The position numbers and the translations under genes were made by a program. DNA of 64,000 bases from Siniperca chuatsi (lineage: Eukaryota > Chordata > Actinopteri > Centrarchiformes > Sinipercidae). The number at the start of each line of letters is the position of its first letter. Positions within the stretch are counted from its first letter, which is position 1. The notes under the pieces were generated by a model. The model ran no database searches. It saw only the letters and a list, made by a program, of their open reading frames with translations, and was not told the DNA's origin. The stretch lies in the NCBI RefSeq assembly GCF_020085105.1, contig NC_058043.1:10219167-10283166 (forward strand). The letters run 5' to 3'. Of the stretch, positions 40,701-52,549 are shown piece by piece.

Positions 40701-43700
40701 ATTCAGATATTCAGCGTTTACCTGCAATAGCAATGACGCACTCTGGCTCCACTGCCTGGCCTCCTTCATCCAAAAAGACATGGGTAAAATGTCCGACTGG
40801 GATTCCTCCGGACACCAGTCTAAAAACAGAAACACATAGCAGAAATTTTATGATTGTAATATGCAAGTGCAACATGGCTCATGCTGTGGAACACTAAAGA
40901 ATGACGCCAAAGAGTCAAATAGTGCCAAATACTGAGTAGTTACTGTATAAGCAAGCAACCAACCTGCCAGCTGTGACCATAGTTGTAACTACGATTGTGT
41001 ATTTCATCAGAATTCCTTTAGCTGGACACACAAAACCATCTTGTCCCTGGTCCCAGTTACAGTATTTCTGGAAGAGCCAAAACATAAGACAACATGTAAG
41101 AAAAATATAGTTAATCCAAATCTATCTTTGAGTTCAAATCAAAGCATTTGAATGTGAGGTATCCATCTATCTCATAGTGTCTTCTGTCTATTTTTTATTT
41201 ATGATCCACACATTTGCTCCCAAAGAGTTTTGGAAACAGGCAACACTTTTACTACACTGGATCGACAAACATCATGAATCGTGATGGTGGCTGCATGTCA
41301 TCCCCTCTCTCTCCCCTGCCTTTCCTGTCTCTCTCTACTATCACTATCAAATAAAGCAGAAATACCAAAATAATGATAATAATCTTTAAAAAATGCGGAA
41401 GTACTGTGACATGTAAACATTTTTCAGTTTCGGTTTTTATTTTGAAACTCAAAATGTTATGGGTCCTACATACGTCTGGTTACACATTTTGTTAATTAGA
41501 TCATTTGTAGCCATAAGTGTACTGATACAGCACCACTAAGACTTCAGCTGGTTTATGGCCAGTACCCAGATTATCCTGTGGATGTAAAACTGCCAGCTGA
41601 TGCTCACCAGAAGGTGCGTGGGGACAGTTCTTGGGTCTCGGCTGCTGGCGTACACACGGTACACCTGATGAGGATCCATGTGTACCATCAGTCTCTCACA
41701 GAGAAGGTCACATGCACTGTTTGAAGGTGCACAGGCGAGGATGTGGGCTGACGGGTCTGCCCTGCTGACCTGTCAATGTAAGCAAAGAAAAATTCATTAT
41801 TGACAAAAAAATAATTAAATTTGTGATTTGTGTGTCTTGGAAGCAACAATAAAATCATGCATCAAAAAAAACTAATTGGTGCATTACTGAATTCAGACCA
41901 ATTATGAGCTGAATTTGAAGAACTAGTCATAGTCTATGGGTTCATTTTATTGGCCCATTACAGCCAATTATTTACTTGAGATGTTTTAACAGTTCATCAG
42001 TCTACACATCCAGTTTTATGGAAGGAAATATCATCTTACAGAATACATTTACTAAATTTAGCCTAAGCTTTATGGAAAATTAAGTATCCTTTTTGTGGCA
42101 GCCTCTTTTTTTTTATTGATGAGCAGTTCCCCCTTCAACACCCACAGATTTTAAATATGAGAAAGAAAAGATGTTAAAGCACCTGAAAACTTGATTTTAC
42201 AGTTTCTCTCTTTCACATTACATATTCATGACTAAATAAATTAATGAGACTTTAACAATCAGATCTGCTATTTCAGGATTGTGCGGATGTGGTTTCATCA
42301 GATTTGACACCCAGTGCCGTCTCTGTGGCAACCAAACAACCCAACAACTGTCAACAGACTTCTAATTCTGATTCCTATGTTGTTCAAATCTGACTGGCAG
42401 GTGGAAATAACATGACATCACCTTTTTTCCAACAAGACTCATTCAGCCCAGTAAGAAGAGCACAGACAAAACACAGAACTCTCTGAACTCTGGCAGATAA
42501 TAGTGTGTTCATGTTAAGACTGCAACTAAAGATCATTTTCATTATCGATTAATCTGTCGATTATTTTCTCGACTAATTGTTTGGTCTATAAAACATCAGA
42601 AACAGTAAAAATGGCAGCTGCAATATCCTAGAGCCCCAGGTGACATCATTCAATGTCCGAGAAACAGTACAAAAACCTAAAAATATTCAATTTACTATGA
42701 TGTAAGGCCACAAAAAAGTGGTAAATCCTCACACTGAAGAAGCTAAAATCACAGAATTTTAAGCATTTGATTGTAAAAAAATTAAATGATTAATTGATTA
42801 TCAAAATCGTTTCTTATTCATTTTCTGTCAACTGACTAATCAATTAATCGAATAATCATTGCAGCTCTAGTTCATATAGGACCCCAGTGCATATAGTAAG
42901 AGGCAGATTAAGTGAATTGGTTTTCAGGGTCTAACTACAGACTAATAACAGCACATCTTGAAAACTTAATACCTGATTCATAGCCTCAACCAGAGTGATT
43001 GTCTTTCCAGTTCCAGGAGGCCCAAACACAAGATGGGGAGCAGGCTTTGATGATCCGGCTACAATGCGCTGTACTGCAGCATGTTGCTGCGGGTTGTTTT
43101 CTAGCTGACGGTTGAACATCCTGGAGAGTTACGTGAGAATGGATTTTTACACCTTGCACATTGGTGAAACACTTTAAAGTTAAAAAATGTGGAGCAGAGC
43201 CTAACAATAGGGGTGAAACTGATCAGCTAAATAAAGCAAAACATTCTAAATGTTTAGATGAAAACGTCATTTGTATCTTGTGCCCCTGTAGTTGAGTAAC
43301 CAATGGTAAGGGGATACAAGTTTGTTACAATCAAGTGTAAGCAGATAACAGTGAACTTTGTCTGGTATGAGTTCTAGGAAACAAGGTTTTGCATGCAAGC
43401 CCTCAACCAACATAATCCGCCATGTTTTATCATATCCACTTGAGGCAAGTTTATGGCATTAAACCAAAGAACAACACCTCCTCCTGTTTGTACGATATTG
43501 TGGATGAGTGCCCAGAGAAAACTGAGGCAAAGGCTGCTGAGCACACACATACACACTATCATTAGGAGTTCATACGCTCTTATCACCAAGCCAGAGAGTT
43601 TAAGCTTCTCTGTACTACATGTAGTACGTGAGATACAGTACTTTAAGGTGGTTAGGTTTGTGTATTTGTAGATGATACTACATCTATGAGTGTTTTTGGT

Positions 43701-46700
43701 GCTGTATACATATTCTGTATGTGTACAGGCACCGTACCTGAGTTTAGGCATGGGGAGATTATCCACTGCTGCACCAGATGGGAACAGCACCTCTTCGAGC
43801 TGATGTTTTGCTGCCAAATCCACCGCCCTATGCTGCAGCTTCAACGGGAACCGGTTGATAGTAAACTCTACGTCAAACTTCATATTGCTGAGAAAAATCT
43901 GCAACAACCTGAAACAGGGGTGGAAAGTGTAAGGAAGGTGTGAGTTAGGATTTTTATTCACCATCTGAGACATAAATTGGACTTCAAGCAGACAGGTATC
44001 CTTAGTCCAGCTCTTACCTCTTTGAGAAGCCCAGCTTTACGCTGTCCAGCTCTACTCTGTGAACATATCCGGTGTACACAGTGATCGGCTGGACCGTGTC
44101 TTCAGATTGGGACACCCTCAGACAGTCTCCTCGTAGCACAGATGGCCGATTCTCAGCAACACCAGGAACCTGTTGGAGAATATCAATGTTGGCCTTCTTT
44201 CTGCTATGCGTTTTTATTCCTTTCCCAACACATATCACTGAGCTTACAGTCAAGACAGCATCATTTAGATCAAAGTAACACCTGTTCTAGACAAGACATC
44301 GACTTTTCATTACTGCTGTTTAAAACAGTACACTGTGAGGATTCCTTACTCTGAGTGTGAGCAGTTTTCTGTTGCTTTGGTCTTGAGTCATGATTTGATT
44401 GTGGAGGTCATACTTCCTGATGTCCACCTCCATCTGTATCTCTTCCAGGTATAGCAGGAGGTGAAAACGCTGAGAGTAGTTCTTCATCTTTAACGGAGAG
44501 TTGAGGAGACCTCTGGACATACAGTACACACACAAACACTGATGATGAGTGAGTTAAACCCAGAAAATACTTAACTACAAGGCATGGTTAGTTGTAAATA
44601 ATTAGGTCGTTCTCTTACCTCAGTGATGGGAGTTTCTGCCTGGCAGCTGGGGAGAGATACTCAGAGTCCTCCATCCCTTGTTTAGCCAGTTCCTTTAGGT
44701 AGTGAGAGTACTTGTAGTCTCCTAATTTCACTGTCAACTTTAGATTCTGGACAACAGAACTGCAGAGAAGAACAAAACACAAACACATCTTTGTAATCAG
44801 ATGAATAAAACACAATTTCAGTAACCACTCTGGGTCCATTTGGTGATCAATTTCAATTACAAGTGAAGAAAATGGCTTTAACCAGCTCCCAAATCAAATA
44901 TTTGTACTGAAATCTGTAATAATGGATTCCCTGCTGCTGGGGAAGAGATCTGTACTCATTCTATTTGGAGATAGTAAGACAGTGTGCTGCAATCCACTGA
45001 TTTAGAATTGCACTCCTGTGACATTGTTGGACCCATAATGGACAGTTAAAAAAGTATTAAAATCGGTGCAGCAGAACCAGATATATTGTCTTTTTTTATT
45101 CCACGCATTCTTCCTTTTTTCTTTTTTTTTTTTTTAAATCGGATGCCTGCATTACCCACAATGCACCGCGACCACCGACAGTTCAGTTAGAGATTTGGGT
45201 GTTTTATGCTAGTAGCAGCTAACGTAATATTGAGCCGTTAGCCTCAAGCAGAGCTGAGGAGCGGGCTACAGAGGTCTGGTAAGCTCACTTCTTTCTAACT
45301 CCACACCTCCAGATTTTTTCATTTTCAAACTTGTAGTCTTCAGACCCAACCAATGCTGCATTTATTAGACTTCACAAACTCCCACTGGAGCTACAAAATA
45401 CTTTTTTTCACATATGCTGTAGTTCCCCTTTAATAACCAGGCAAAAAAGTGCATTTCTACTGTGAGACTCTTGGACTGGTTTACAATCAGTTTTTAATAA
45501 CTTGCCTCTCAGGAGGTACTCCCTCCACTATCACGGTGTCGACAGGCTTGTATGTGACCATCTGAAATGGTTTGTAAGGAGCCACGGGCCCCAGCTCCAC
45601 AGCCAGCGGGGTCCTGGCTGCTGCTTCCATCTCCCTCACAATGCAAAAGGGCACAGATCCCGGCAGATCCGGGCAGAACTCAAAGTACATTGTGGCAGGG
45701 AAGTATCCATAGTGGTTCAGCACGTACCGAACCACAACTTCATAGCTTTCTCCTGTGAAAGAAAGAAGAAGACACGGGTGGAGCTATGAGCATTAATAAC
45801 CTCTTCTGTGTGTTTTTTGTCAGTGGAAACAGAGAGGACGAGTGTTAGTTGTCTCACCAGGACAGAGGAACAGCGGACAGGCTCTGGTCACTCTCCTCTC
45901 ATCCTCCAGAATGAAACAGCGTATCTTGTGCAGGGCAGTGTAGTAGGTGAAGTGGACACAGTTTGCACCCTTGTTTACAATGTGGAACTTGAGGATGAAC
46001 AGCTCCTTCAGACGATCCACAGTGAACTGAACCTTTCCACCGCTCGCCCCGGGGTCTGAAGTGATCTCAATGCCCCCCTTGTCAGCTGTCAACTCTTTCC
46101 TGTGAGAGAGACAAAGACTTAACTGTACAAGAGTACAGAAAGAACAAGACACGGGAGGAGCTGTGAGCATTAATAACCTCTTCGGTGTGTTTTTTGTCAG
46201 TGGAAACAGAGAGGAGGAGTTTTAGTTGTCTGAAGTGATCTCAATGCCCCCCTTGTCCCACCTGTTAGACACATACAACAACAAACATATTACAACAGCT
46301 TTCTCAGAATCGAACTGGGAAAGTTGCAGAATTAATTAAAACCCTTGAAGAGAAATAGTGAAATCCAAATTAAATTCTCTACTCAATAATATATCTTTTT
46401 CACTAAGAAAATTTTGAAATTTGAAGATACTCAATGAAATGTTTATTTCAGTTATTTGAATGGAAATTTAGCATTTATTTGACATTAGACAGTCTAGAGG
46501 GACATCAAACAAGGGGAGACTCTAGACTGTCTAGCCGTGTCTTCAAAATCTAATTTTTCTATGTGGCCGTTTTATTTAATTCTGTATACATTATACGATA
46601 TTCTGCTTAGCTTTTTTTAAGCCTCTATTTGATAGCCAACAGTAGAGGTATGGCACCCCTATTTGGCCTAGCTTTAAGCCAACGCTGAACTTTGATGACA

Positions 46701-48741
46701 TTAATGATGGCTTTTAGGAAACATTGTTTATTGAGACTATTGGTGACAGGAATTATCTTTTGGCCCTAAGGACGACCTGCAGGGACCACTCTTAATAGAC
46801 CTTTTTCACAGCAGCCATTTTTGTCTTGTCACAGCAGGAAAAGCACAGATAGAACTACAAACATCTCTGTTCTTCTCTGTTCCCTTAAGTGTCCCTCCAG
46901 TGAACCAGCATGTACAATACCAGAACCCTGGAACCTGGCTCACTGAAACGGAATGCAGCCTTCATTAATGTTAATCATTACAACAGTGCTTTTCCTGCTT
47001 TGACACGTCAAAAGGTGAAAAAAGGTCTGTTATGCACCAATGGCTCTACTGTGGAGACAGTCAAGACACATCACAGATTACCTCACCTGGACCCTCACCT
47101 TCCTTGCCACATAAAAAAAATAAAAATCCAGCAGCGTCTCCATTTCCTGTAGAGATAAAGCTGACCTCTCACCTCCCATCCTCTAAAAGGGTACCAGACA
47201 GTTTCAGCACTGGCTTCATCACCATCTGGTATGGAAATACCAGCTCAGACAGCAAGACTCTACAGTGGATAGTGAAGACTGCAGAAAGCCTCATTAGGGT
47301 TTTGTTCCCCTCCATAGAGGACACTTATCATAAACATCCATCCATTATCTACACTAGAGATGCAACTATTAGTCAATTAATCGATTAGTCAATTGACAGA
47401 AAATTAATCAGCAACTATTTTGATAATCTATTAATCGTGTGAGTCATTTTTAAGCAAAAATGCCAAACATCTGATGTTTCCAGCTTCTCAAATGTGAGAA
47501 TTTGGTGCCTTTTCTTGTCGTACAAGATAGTAAACTGATTATCTTTGGGTTTTGGACTGTTGGTCAGACAAAACAGGAAATTTGGAGAAGACGTCACATT
47601 TAGGCCTTTTCCACCAGCATGGAACCGGCTCCATTCTGGTTCGTGCACCTAATTTTGAACCGTTCGGAGCATTTAGACCAAATATAAATTGGTTCGGAAT
47701 CCGAAAAGTTGGTTCCCAGCTGGAACCAAAAAATAGCAGGTTTTCCTTGCAAACACACTTGTGCACATGTTGACACATCCTTGATTATAACGGTTCCGCT
47801 CAAAAGTGGTGTAATAGCACCAAGGTTCCAAGAATCTTGAACAGAATCGGTTCAAGAACCAGAGCTAACGCTATCACAGGACTGTCACTTTTAAACAGAC
47901 AACCACTCACTCCCACGTTCACTCTGGGCAGTTTAGCCTGCATGTATTTGGCACCTGAGGAAACTCACACAGACACAGTGAGAACCTCTCCTGGACTCTT
48001 CACCCCTCTGTCATTTGACACCCCCACAGTTCACAGTTGACAATAAAAATTGACTTTTGACCCACCTGTCAGTGAAACAAATTACAGCATTATACAGAAC
48101 ACAAACCTACCTGTTGACCTTTAACTTGTGAAGAATTTCCGTAGCCAGCTTTTTCTTGGGGGTCAGCACAGGGATCACAGGGGTAGAGCGGACATTGGAG
48201 GTTGCAGGTGTCTCAGCTGTCTTCTGAGGACCAGAGCTGGGACTGTGTGGCGGATGAGGGGCCCGAGGCCTCCTCCACTGATCACAGTACACTCGAACCT
48301 ACAGCAGGGATTAAAAATAATATGATACTTCCTCATTTTGTTTCTGAATTTTCTTCCACTTGCAGCAAAACACGTCCAGTCTTGTTCCCTTACAGCAGAC
48401 AGCATTAAAGAAATGACAGCTCATCTTACCTGAGGTTTGACATTTATGAAGATTTCCCCCTGTCTTATTTGGGCTTTGCTGAATTTCAGAAGGGCGTAGA
48501 GAACACTGGAGAACCTAGGGTCTTTTATTCCTTGTCTGTGAACATAAATATACAGACAGGAAGTGATATACACAGCCCAATATAACAACTGTATGTGACA
48601 CACGCTTGTTTTTGCAGCCTACCTGCCCTTAAATTCAGAGTTGTAGATGTCACGTAGTTCCCTCTTGCTGGTGATTGATATTCTGTCTCCCAGAAATTCA
48701 ATGAAGTCCAGTCCGGATTCAAGCGAGTCTTTAAGCGACAT
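37760..48741 (-). CDS. mov10: MOV10 RNA helicase
   Basis: SF1 5'-to-3' RNA helicase of the UPF1-like group; a partner of Argonaute and UPF1 that restricts retroelements and RNA viruses. Twenty-one exons, 5' to 3': 48741-48623, 48535-48430, 48298-48111, 46099-45858, 45752-45502, 44746-44619, 44512-44350, 44169-44018, 43908-43738, 43120-42973, 41769-41608, 41067-40964, 40819-40722, 40432-40334, 40133-40025, 39909-39792, 39068-38877, 38791-38720, 38537-38412, 38313-38225, 37883-37760. All phases agree, giving 986 residues (human 1003). Motifs: GPPGTGKT (540-547), DEGG (662-665; human DEAG), GDPKQLGP (691-698), [21 protein letters not shown] (875-885), NVAVTRAR (919-926). Teleosts carry more than one mov10 gene; which one this is cannot be decided here. 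Confidence 0.95.
39069..39791 (-). other. mov10: mov10 intron 16
   Basis: AT-rich intron between the LPKK and GFPVIFHG exons. No repeat family or exon is recognised. Confidence 0.85.
41068..41607 (-). other. mov10: mov10 intron 11 with retroposon tail
   Basis: Holds a plus-oriented repeat end at about 41255-41400: GGCTGCATGTCATCCCCTCTCTCTCCCC, CCTGTCTCTCTCTACTATCACTATCAAATAAAG and ATAATCTTTAAAAA. I recognise this as the 3' tail of a teleost SINE/LINE-type retroposon. The rest is plain intron. Confidence 0.6.
41770..42972 (-). other. mov10: mov10 intron 10 with family A repeat
   Basis: Separates the Walker A exon from the [11 protein letters not shown] exon. Its only recognised content is family A copy 8. 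Confidence 0.85.
42518..42870 (+). repeat. Family A element, copy 8 (near full length)
   Basis: AAGACTGCAACTAAAGATC, TCATTATCGATTAATCTGTCGATTATTTTCTCG, CTATAAAACATCAGAAACAGTAAAAATG, GAGAAACAGTACAAAAACCTAAAAATATTCAATTTACTATGATG, ending GACTAATCAATTAATCGAATAATCATTGCAGCTCT. One of the best-preserved copies. Confidence 0.9.
43121..43737 (-). other. mov10: mov10 intron 9
   Basis: No repeat family recognised. The long minus-strand open frame that starts in the previous exon runs on into this intron through the donor, which makes that open frame look larger than the real exon. Confidence 0.8.
44747..45501 (-). other. mov10: mov10 intron 5 with dispersed repeat
   Basis: About 45040-45435 is a dispersed element: a T-rich stretch, CATTACCCACAATGCACCGC, TTTATGCTAGTAGCAGCTAACG, GCTACAGAGGTCTGGTAAGCTCAC, TTCTTTCTAACTCCACACC and an end GCTGTAGTTCCCCTTTAA. 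It is non-coding and looks like a teleost interspersed repeat. Confidence 0.65.
46148..46258. repeat. mov10: Collapsed tandem duplicate of the mov10 exon 4 region
   Basis: Matches 45771-45854 at an offset of exactly 377 bases (for example GAGC, then ATTAATAACCTCTTC, TGTGTTTTTTGTCAGTGGAA, ACAGAGAGGA), then jumps 203 bases at a shared GTCT and matches 46058-46085 inside exon 4 (TGAAGTGATCTCAATGCCCC). The remnant keeps 28 bases of exon 4 and no usable splice acceptor, so it should not be spliced in. Confidence 0.9.
47030..47345 (+). mobile_element. LINE ORF2 C-terminal fragment (degraded)
   Basis: Two overlapping frames resemble the end of a fish LINE ORF2: STVETVK, then IQQRLHFL near 47040-47155, and [20 protein letters not shown] followed by [17 protein letters not shown] at about 47200-47335. 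This is the WYGN...LQ.VVKTA pattern after the reverse transcriptase domain. It is frameshifted and truncated at both sides, and antisense to mov10. Confidence 0.75.
47355..47605 (-). repeat. Family A element, copy 9
   Basis: AGAGATGCAACTATTAGTCAATTAATCGATTAGTCAATTGACAGAAAATTAATC, then AGTAAACTGATTATCTTTGGGTTTTGGACTGTTGGTCAGACAAAAC. It abuts the LINE fragment on its right. Confidence 0.85.
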
Positions 48742-49250
48742 GTTGACGTCTCACGGGTAGCTGCTACTGACTCAAATGAGGAAGTCCATCGGCAGACTAA
48801 CTACCCTCAATTTCCTGAATTATTAATGAGTGTGAATCATGGTGTGAATGCGCTCTGACAGTAAAGACTTTTCCACATGTTACGTATAATGAGCGACTTT
48901 TGCGCAAATTCGCTTCTTGTGTGGAAGTCAAGCTTTTACGCGCGGATCGATTTCTCATTCGTTTTTTTAGGTTACAATACTGATTAAATGATATATAAAT
49001 CTACTATTTCGCGCAGTTAAGCGCAAAATTCGACCTGATGAACGCGCTCTAACGGGTTTCAGGAAGGGAGCGTCTGCAACTGTTATACAAGGGCAGCGAA
49101 AACACGTCGGCGACAGAACAAAATACGTAGTCCAAACGAACAACTTTAGTGCGAAGTCTTCTGTCTTTATACCTTACAAAGCGCCGACGTTTAAATTTCC
49201 CAACCCGTCTTACATGAGAGTACACAGGCACCCTCAGACATGTTATTGTT
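48742..49250 (-). promoter_or_regulatory. mov10: mov10 promoter region
   Basis: Directly upstream of the ATG the sequence is clearly richer in CpG than its surroundings (ACGCGCGGATCG, CGCGCAGTTAAGCGC, ACACGTCGGCGACAG, AAAGCGCCGACG), as expected for a TATA-less vertebrate promoter. MOV10 is interferon-inducible in vertebrates. The only ISRE-like word I see, TTTCTCATTC at 48951, has one mismatch and is weak. Confidence 0.5.
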
Positions 49251-49489
49251 GACACTCCCTAAACTGTAATTACTAAGTTACATAATCACCAGCAGAGCTG
49301 TGTGAAGCCGTGTAAAATGGGTCAGTGCTTCGGTCTATTTAAAATTCATTATAATATTTTCTAATACACTTAGCTGCATTAAACGATTCATTATAGCTTT
49401 AATAGATAATAGGCTATTGACAACTGGTAAGCTTGGGATTCCGATGCCAAAGGATAAATACCGTGATATGTTACACATTTTGACACTAT

Positions 49490-49640
49490 GATCATTTTCA
49501 CAATCAATTAATCACTTGCTTCTTTTTTTTTTAAATTGATTAGCCCAAAGTGAGTTCTTCAAGTTGTTATTTTTGTCCGACCAACAACAGTCCAAAACCC
49601 AAAGATTTTTGGAACCAGAGAAAATGTGGCATTTTTGATT
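49490..49640 (+). repeat. Family A fragment (copy 10)
   Basis: CACAATCAATTAATCACTTGC and CCGACCAACAACAGTCCAAAACCCAAAGATTTTTGG. The middle and end are missing. Confidence 0.6.
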
Positions 49641-49644
49641 TCAT

Positions 49645-50385
49645 TGAACAGTGGTGGAAGAATTATTCAGATCCATAACTGTAAAAGTGAAAGTATCAGT
49701 AACACACTGTGAAAATATAAATACAATTTAAAACCTTACTTAAGTAAAAGTATGTATTATCAGCAAAATGTACCTAAAGTATCAAAAGTAAAAGTACTCC
49801 TGCAGAAAAATGGTCCCTGTAATTGTTTTATGAGTCTATGTGATGTTTTTGGATTAACATTACTGGTGTATTAGTGTATGTTGCATTTTACTGCTGTAGA
49901 TCTTTAAGGTTGCGCTAATTTTAAATACTTCATATACTGTTGGATAGTTTAATCTACAGAAATGCATGATATTCTATAAGATCATCATGTTTGTAGCGTT
50001 GATGTCCTGTGAGAACCACATAACCTGTTTTCAGGTTTTTGGCGATGCATTTTCCAGCTAATTCAAGTTTTTTTTTATTGTTTATTTAGCTTAAGTCTAG
50101 GAGAATATTCTCAACCCATAAAGGAACTTAATCCTTCAGTTTATCAGAAAAAAATTCTAATTCAAAATCACCAAATTTGAAGATACATGGTGTTGACTGG
50201 ACAGGATGAAAAACTGTAATCTGAAAAGTAACTAAAGCTGTAGTGGAGTAAAAAGTATAATATTTGCCTCTGAGATATAGTAGAGTAGAAATATAAAGTT
50301 GCATAAAAAAATAATACTCAAGTAAAGTACAAGTACCTCGAATTTGTACTTGAGTAAATGTACTTTGTTACATTCCACCACTGAC
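49645..50385 (+). repeat. Family B element, copy 3 (near full length)
   Basis: ACAGTGGTGGAAGAATTATTCAGATCC at the left and GTAAATGTACTTTGTTACATTCCACCACTG at the right are reverse complements in their outer bases (CAGTGGTGGAA against TTCCACCACTG), so the element has short terminal inverted repeats. The middle has TACCTAAAGTATCAAAAGTAAAAGTACTCCTGCAG. Non-coding. Confidence 0.85.
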
Positions 50386-50401
50386 ACTGATAATCAAAAT
50401 T

Positions 50402-50750
50402 AGGGCTGTAGCTAAGTTATTTAAATTATTTTATCATCTGCAGATAATTTTCTCAACTAATCATTTGGTCTATAGACAACAGAAAATAGTCAAAAATACC
50501 CATCACAATTTCCTAGAGGGTGACTAATTTTTATTTGTCCAACCAACAGTCCAAAACCCAAAGATATTCAGTTTGCTATGAAACATGAAAAAGCAGTCAG
50601 TCCTCACACTGGAGAGGCTGGAACCATCAAATATTTGGTATTTTTGCTTCAAAAATTACTTGAACAAGTAATCAATTATCAAAATAGTTGCTGTTTAATT
50701 TTCTGTGAGTTGACTTATCGATTAAGCGACTAATCGTTTCAGCTCTAATT
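50402..50750 (+). repeat. Family A element, copy 11
   Basis: TAGGGCTGTAGCTAAG, CTCAACTAATCATTTGGTCTATAGACAACAG, CCAACCAACAGTCCAAAACCCAAAGATATTCAG, GAGGCTGGAACCATCAAATATTTGG, ending GACTTATCGATTAAGCGACTAATCGTTTCAGCTCT. It lies 17 bases from the family B copy. Confidence 0.9.
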
Positions 50751-52549
50751 AAAATCATAATCGTAAGTTCACAACATGTACTAGTTAAATCCTGACATAC
50801 AAAGTCCACTGTGCACATAGAAACAGCAGAATTATATTATTTGTTTACATACTCAGTTATGGACGTGAAACATGCAATGTGTAGCCAAGATAGATGTGAT
50901 ATACCAAATGCACAGTGTTCAGTGACATACTGAATGATACAGCAAACCTCAATGAAGTTTGGTCTATGAATGTGGGTGAAAAAAACCTTCAGCTGGGCCA
51001 GATGTCTTCCGGTCCTCTCACACAGTTTAATTCTTCTTCAATAAACACTCGAATAGAGTCCAGTGCAGTATAGTTTTTACTGTAATATCAAAACAAAGTA
51101 CACGTAAAACCGAGTTGATTCATGAAGCAACTGAACAGGCTCAGTTGTGCATTCACTTATATTTTCAAAACATGCTCCTCCTGGCAGGTTGTTAGGATGT
51201 TCCCTATTGGTCCATAATCAGAACACGGAAATCATTGACAGTCTTTGACTGGTTATGAATTATTGTGCCATTACGCTTTAACTCATGTGAGAGTTCCATT
51301 ACACAAGGAAACTTCAGATTGAAGACACGAAAACATGACTACCTCAACTGTCCTTGAATTAATTGGATAAGGATAAGGTTGTTTTTGAGAAACTAAAACA
51401 GAGGATCTGAGCAGAGAGATATGACTCCTGGGAAGAGCGTCTTTTCTGTTTCTTAATTAGACAGGAAGAGTTTATCACAGAACTTCCCAGGCTCTGTTCA
51501 ACAAAATACAAACTTTCGTGTGTTGTTTCTGGATCATAAATTAATTGTTTCTTTGATTAAAAAGGAGCACATAACTCTGCAACAATTGAGCACCCTCCGA
51601 CCTTTGGTAAAACACATCAAAGCTCACAGCAGTTTTCTGCACATTTTCTTCTCTCAACTCTCATTTATGTCCATCAACTGTAGACACTTATTATAATCTA
51701 TAATACATTCTAAAACATATAAAAAATAAAGGCTATGTTACAAAACTATATGTATTAATCAGGAAACACATTACTTGCGATCAAAGAGTGCGCTAATTCA
51801 TGCATTAGGAATACAAGGAAGGGGAAGGTCACAGGTGTGCGGCAGAGTGTATACACAATTAGGAGTGCCATTGCACGGGAGAGGCAGAGAGCTTCTTCAT
51901 ACAATGGGCACCCTTCCACAGGAATGTAGGTGCAGTACAAGCAGGCCGGTGCTTTCACTTGCAACACAACCTGAATCATTATTGAACTTGATTGTCTATA
52001 TACGTCTACAACATGACACAGCTGAACAGCTGAATTTACATATTTTGATAATGCCACCACCAGACATGACACTTCAAGAATATTCATGCAACCAGAGATG
52101 TAGCCAGGACTTTTAAAAATACTGAGGTCATTGTTCCCCTAGCACAACCCCACCCGCCTAAGAACCTTCTGATTAGCCACCAACCAAACTCAATAAGATT
52201 TTCTATTAAATTCACAAATATTTACACTTTATTGATTCATCTACAACTTTAAATATATATTTTGCAAATTGCATCTCACTACATTATGTTCTGGTGCAAG
52301 GTATGTAATTCTAGTGGAGAATATTAAATCCTTTGATTTCAATTAATTTTACTTTTTGCCTAAAAACAAGTCAAATTTAGTCGAAATAAAATCAGAGAAT
52401 GTGTTAGAGTGTAAAGGCTAATAACCCCTCAAATTCCCAGATGCCAAAAGAAAACATCTGGTGCCCAGGATCTCAAAAAAAACCTTAAAAAAAACCCCCA
52501 ACAACCTCCAAACATGATGTAAAACACAAATGGTCACCATTGCTTGAAG

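Larger units (their letters stand above)
46100..48110 (-). other. mov10: mov10 intron 3, the most repeat-rich
   Basis: Contains a collapsed duplicate of part of exon 4, a 14-bp inverted repeat (46486-46499 against 46520-46533), a LINE ORF2 fragment, a family A copy, and a further element at about 47600-47880 (GGTTCC/GGAACC-rich, palindromic in style, like hAT-type MITEs). Confidence 0.7.

Noticed and set aside
43374..43973. 199-codon minus-strand open frame
   Set aside because: Only about 57 codons (43738-43908) are a mov10 exon; the rest is intron read-through past a good donor.
45487..45789. Plus-strand open frames opposite mov10 exon 5
   Set aside because: Shadows of the real exon on the other strand.
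51755..52116. Overlapping 110- and 113-codon open frames on both strands
   Set aside because: Mutually shadowing, no family resemblance, in a repeat-rich spacer.
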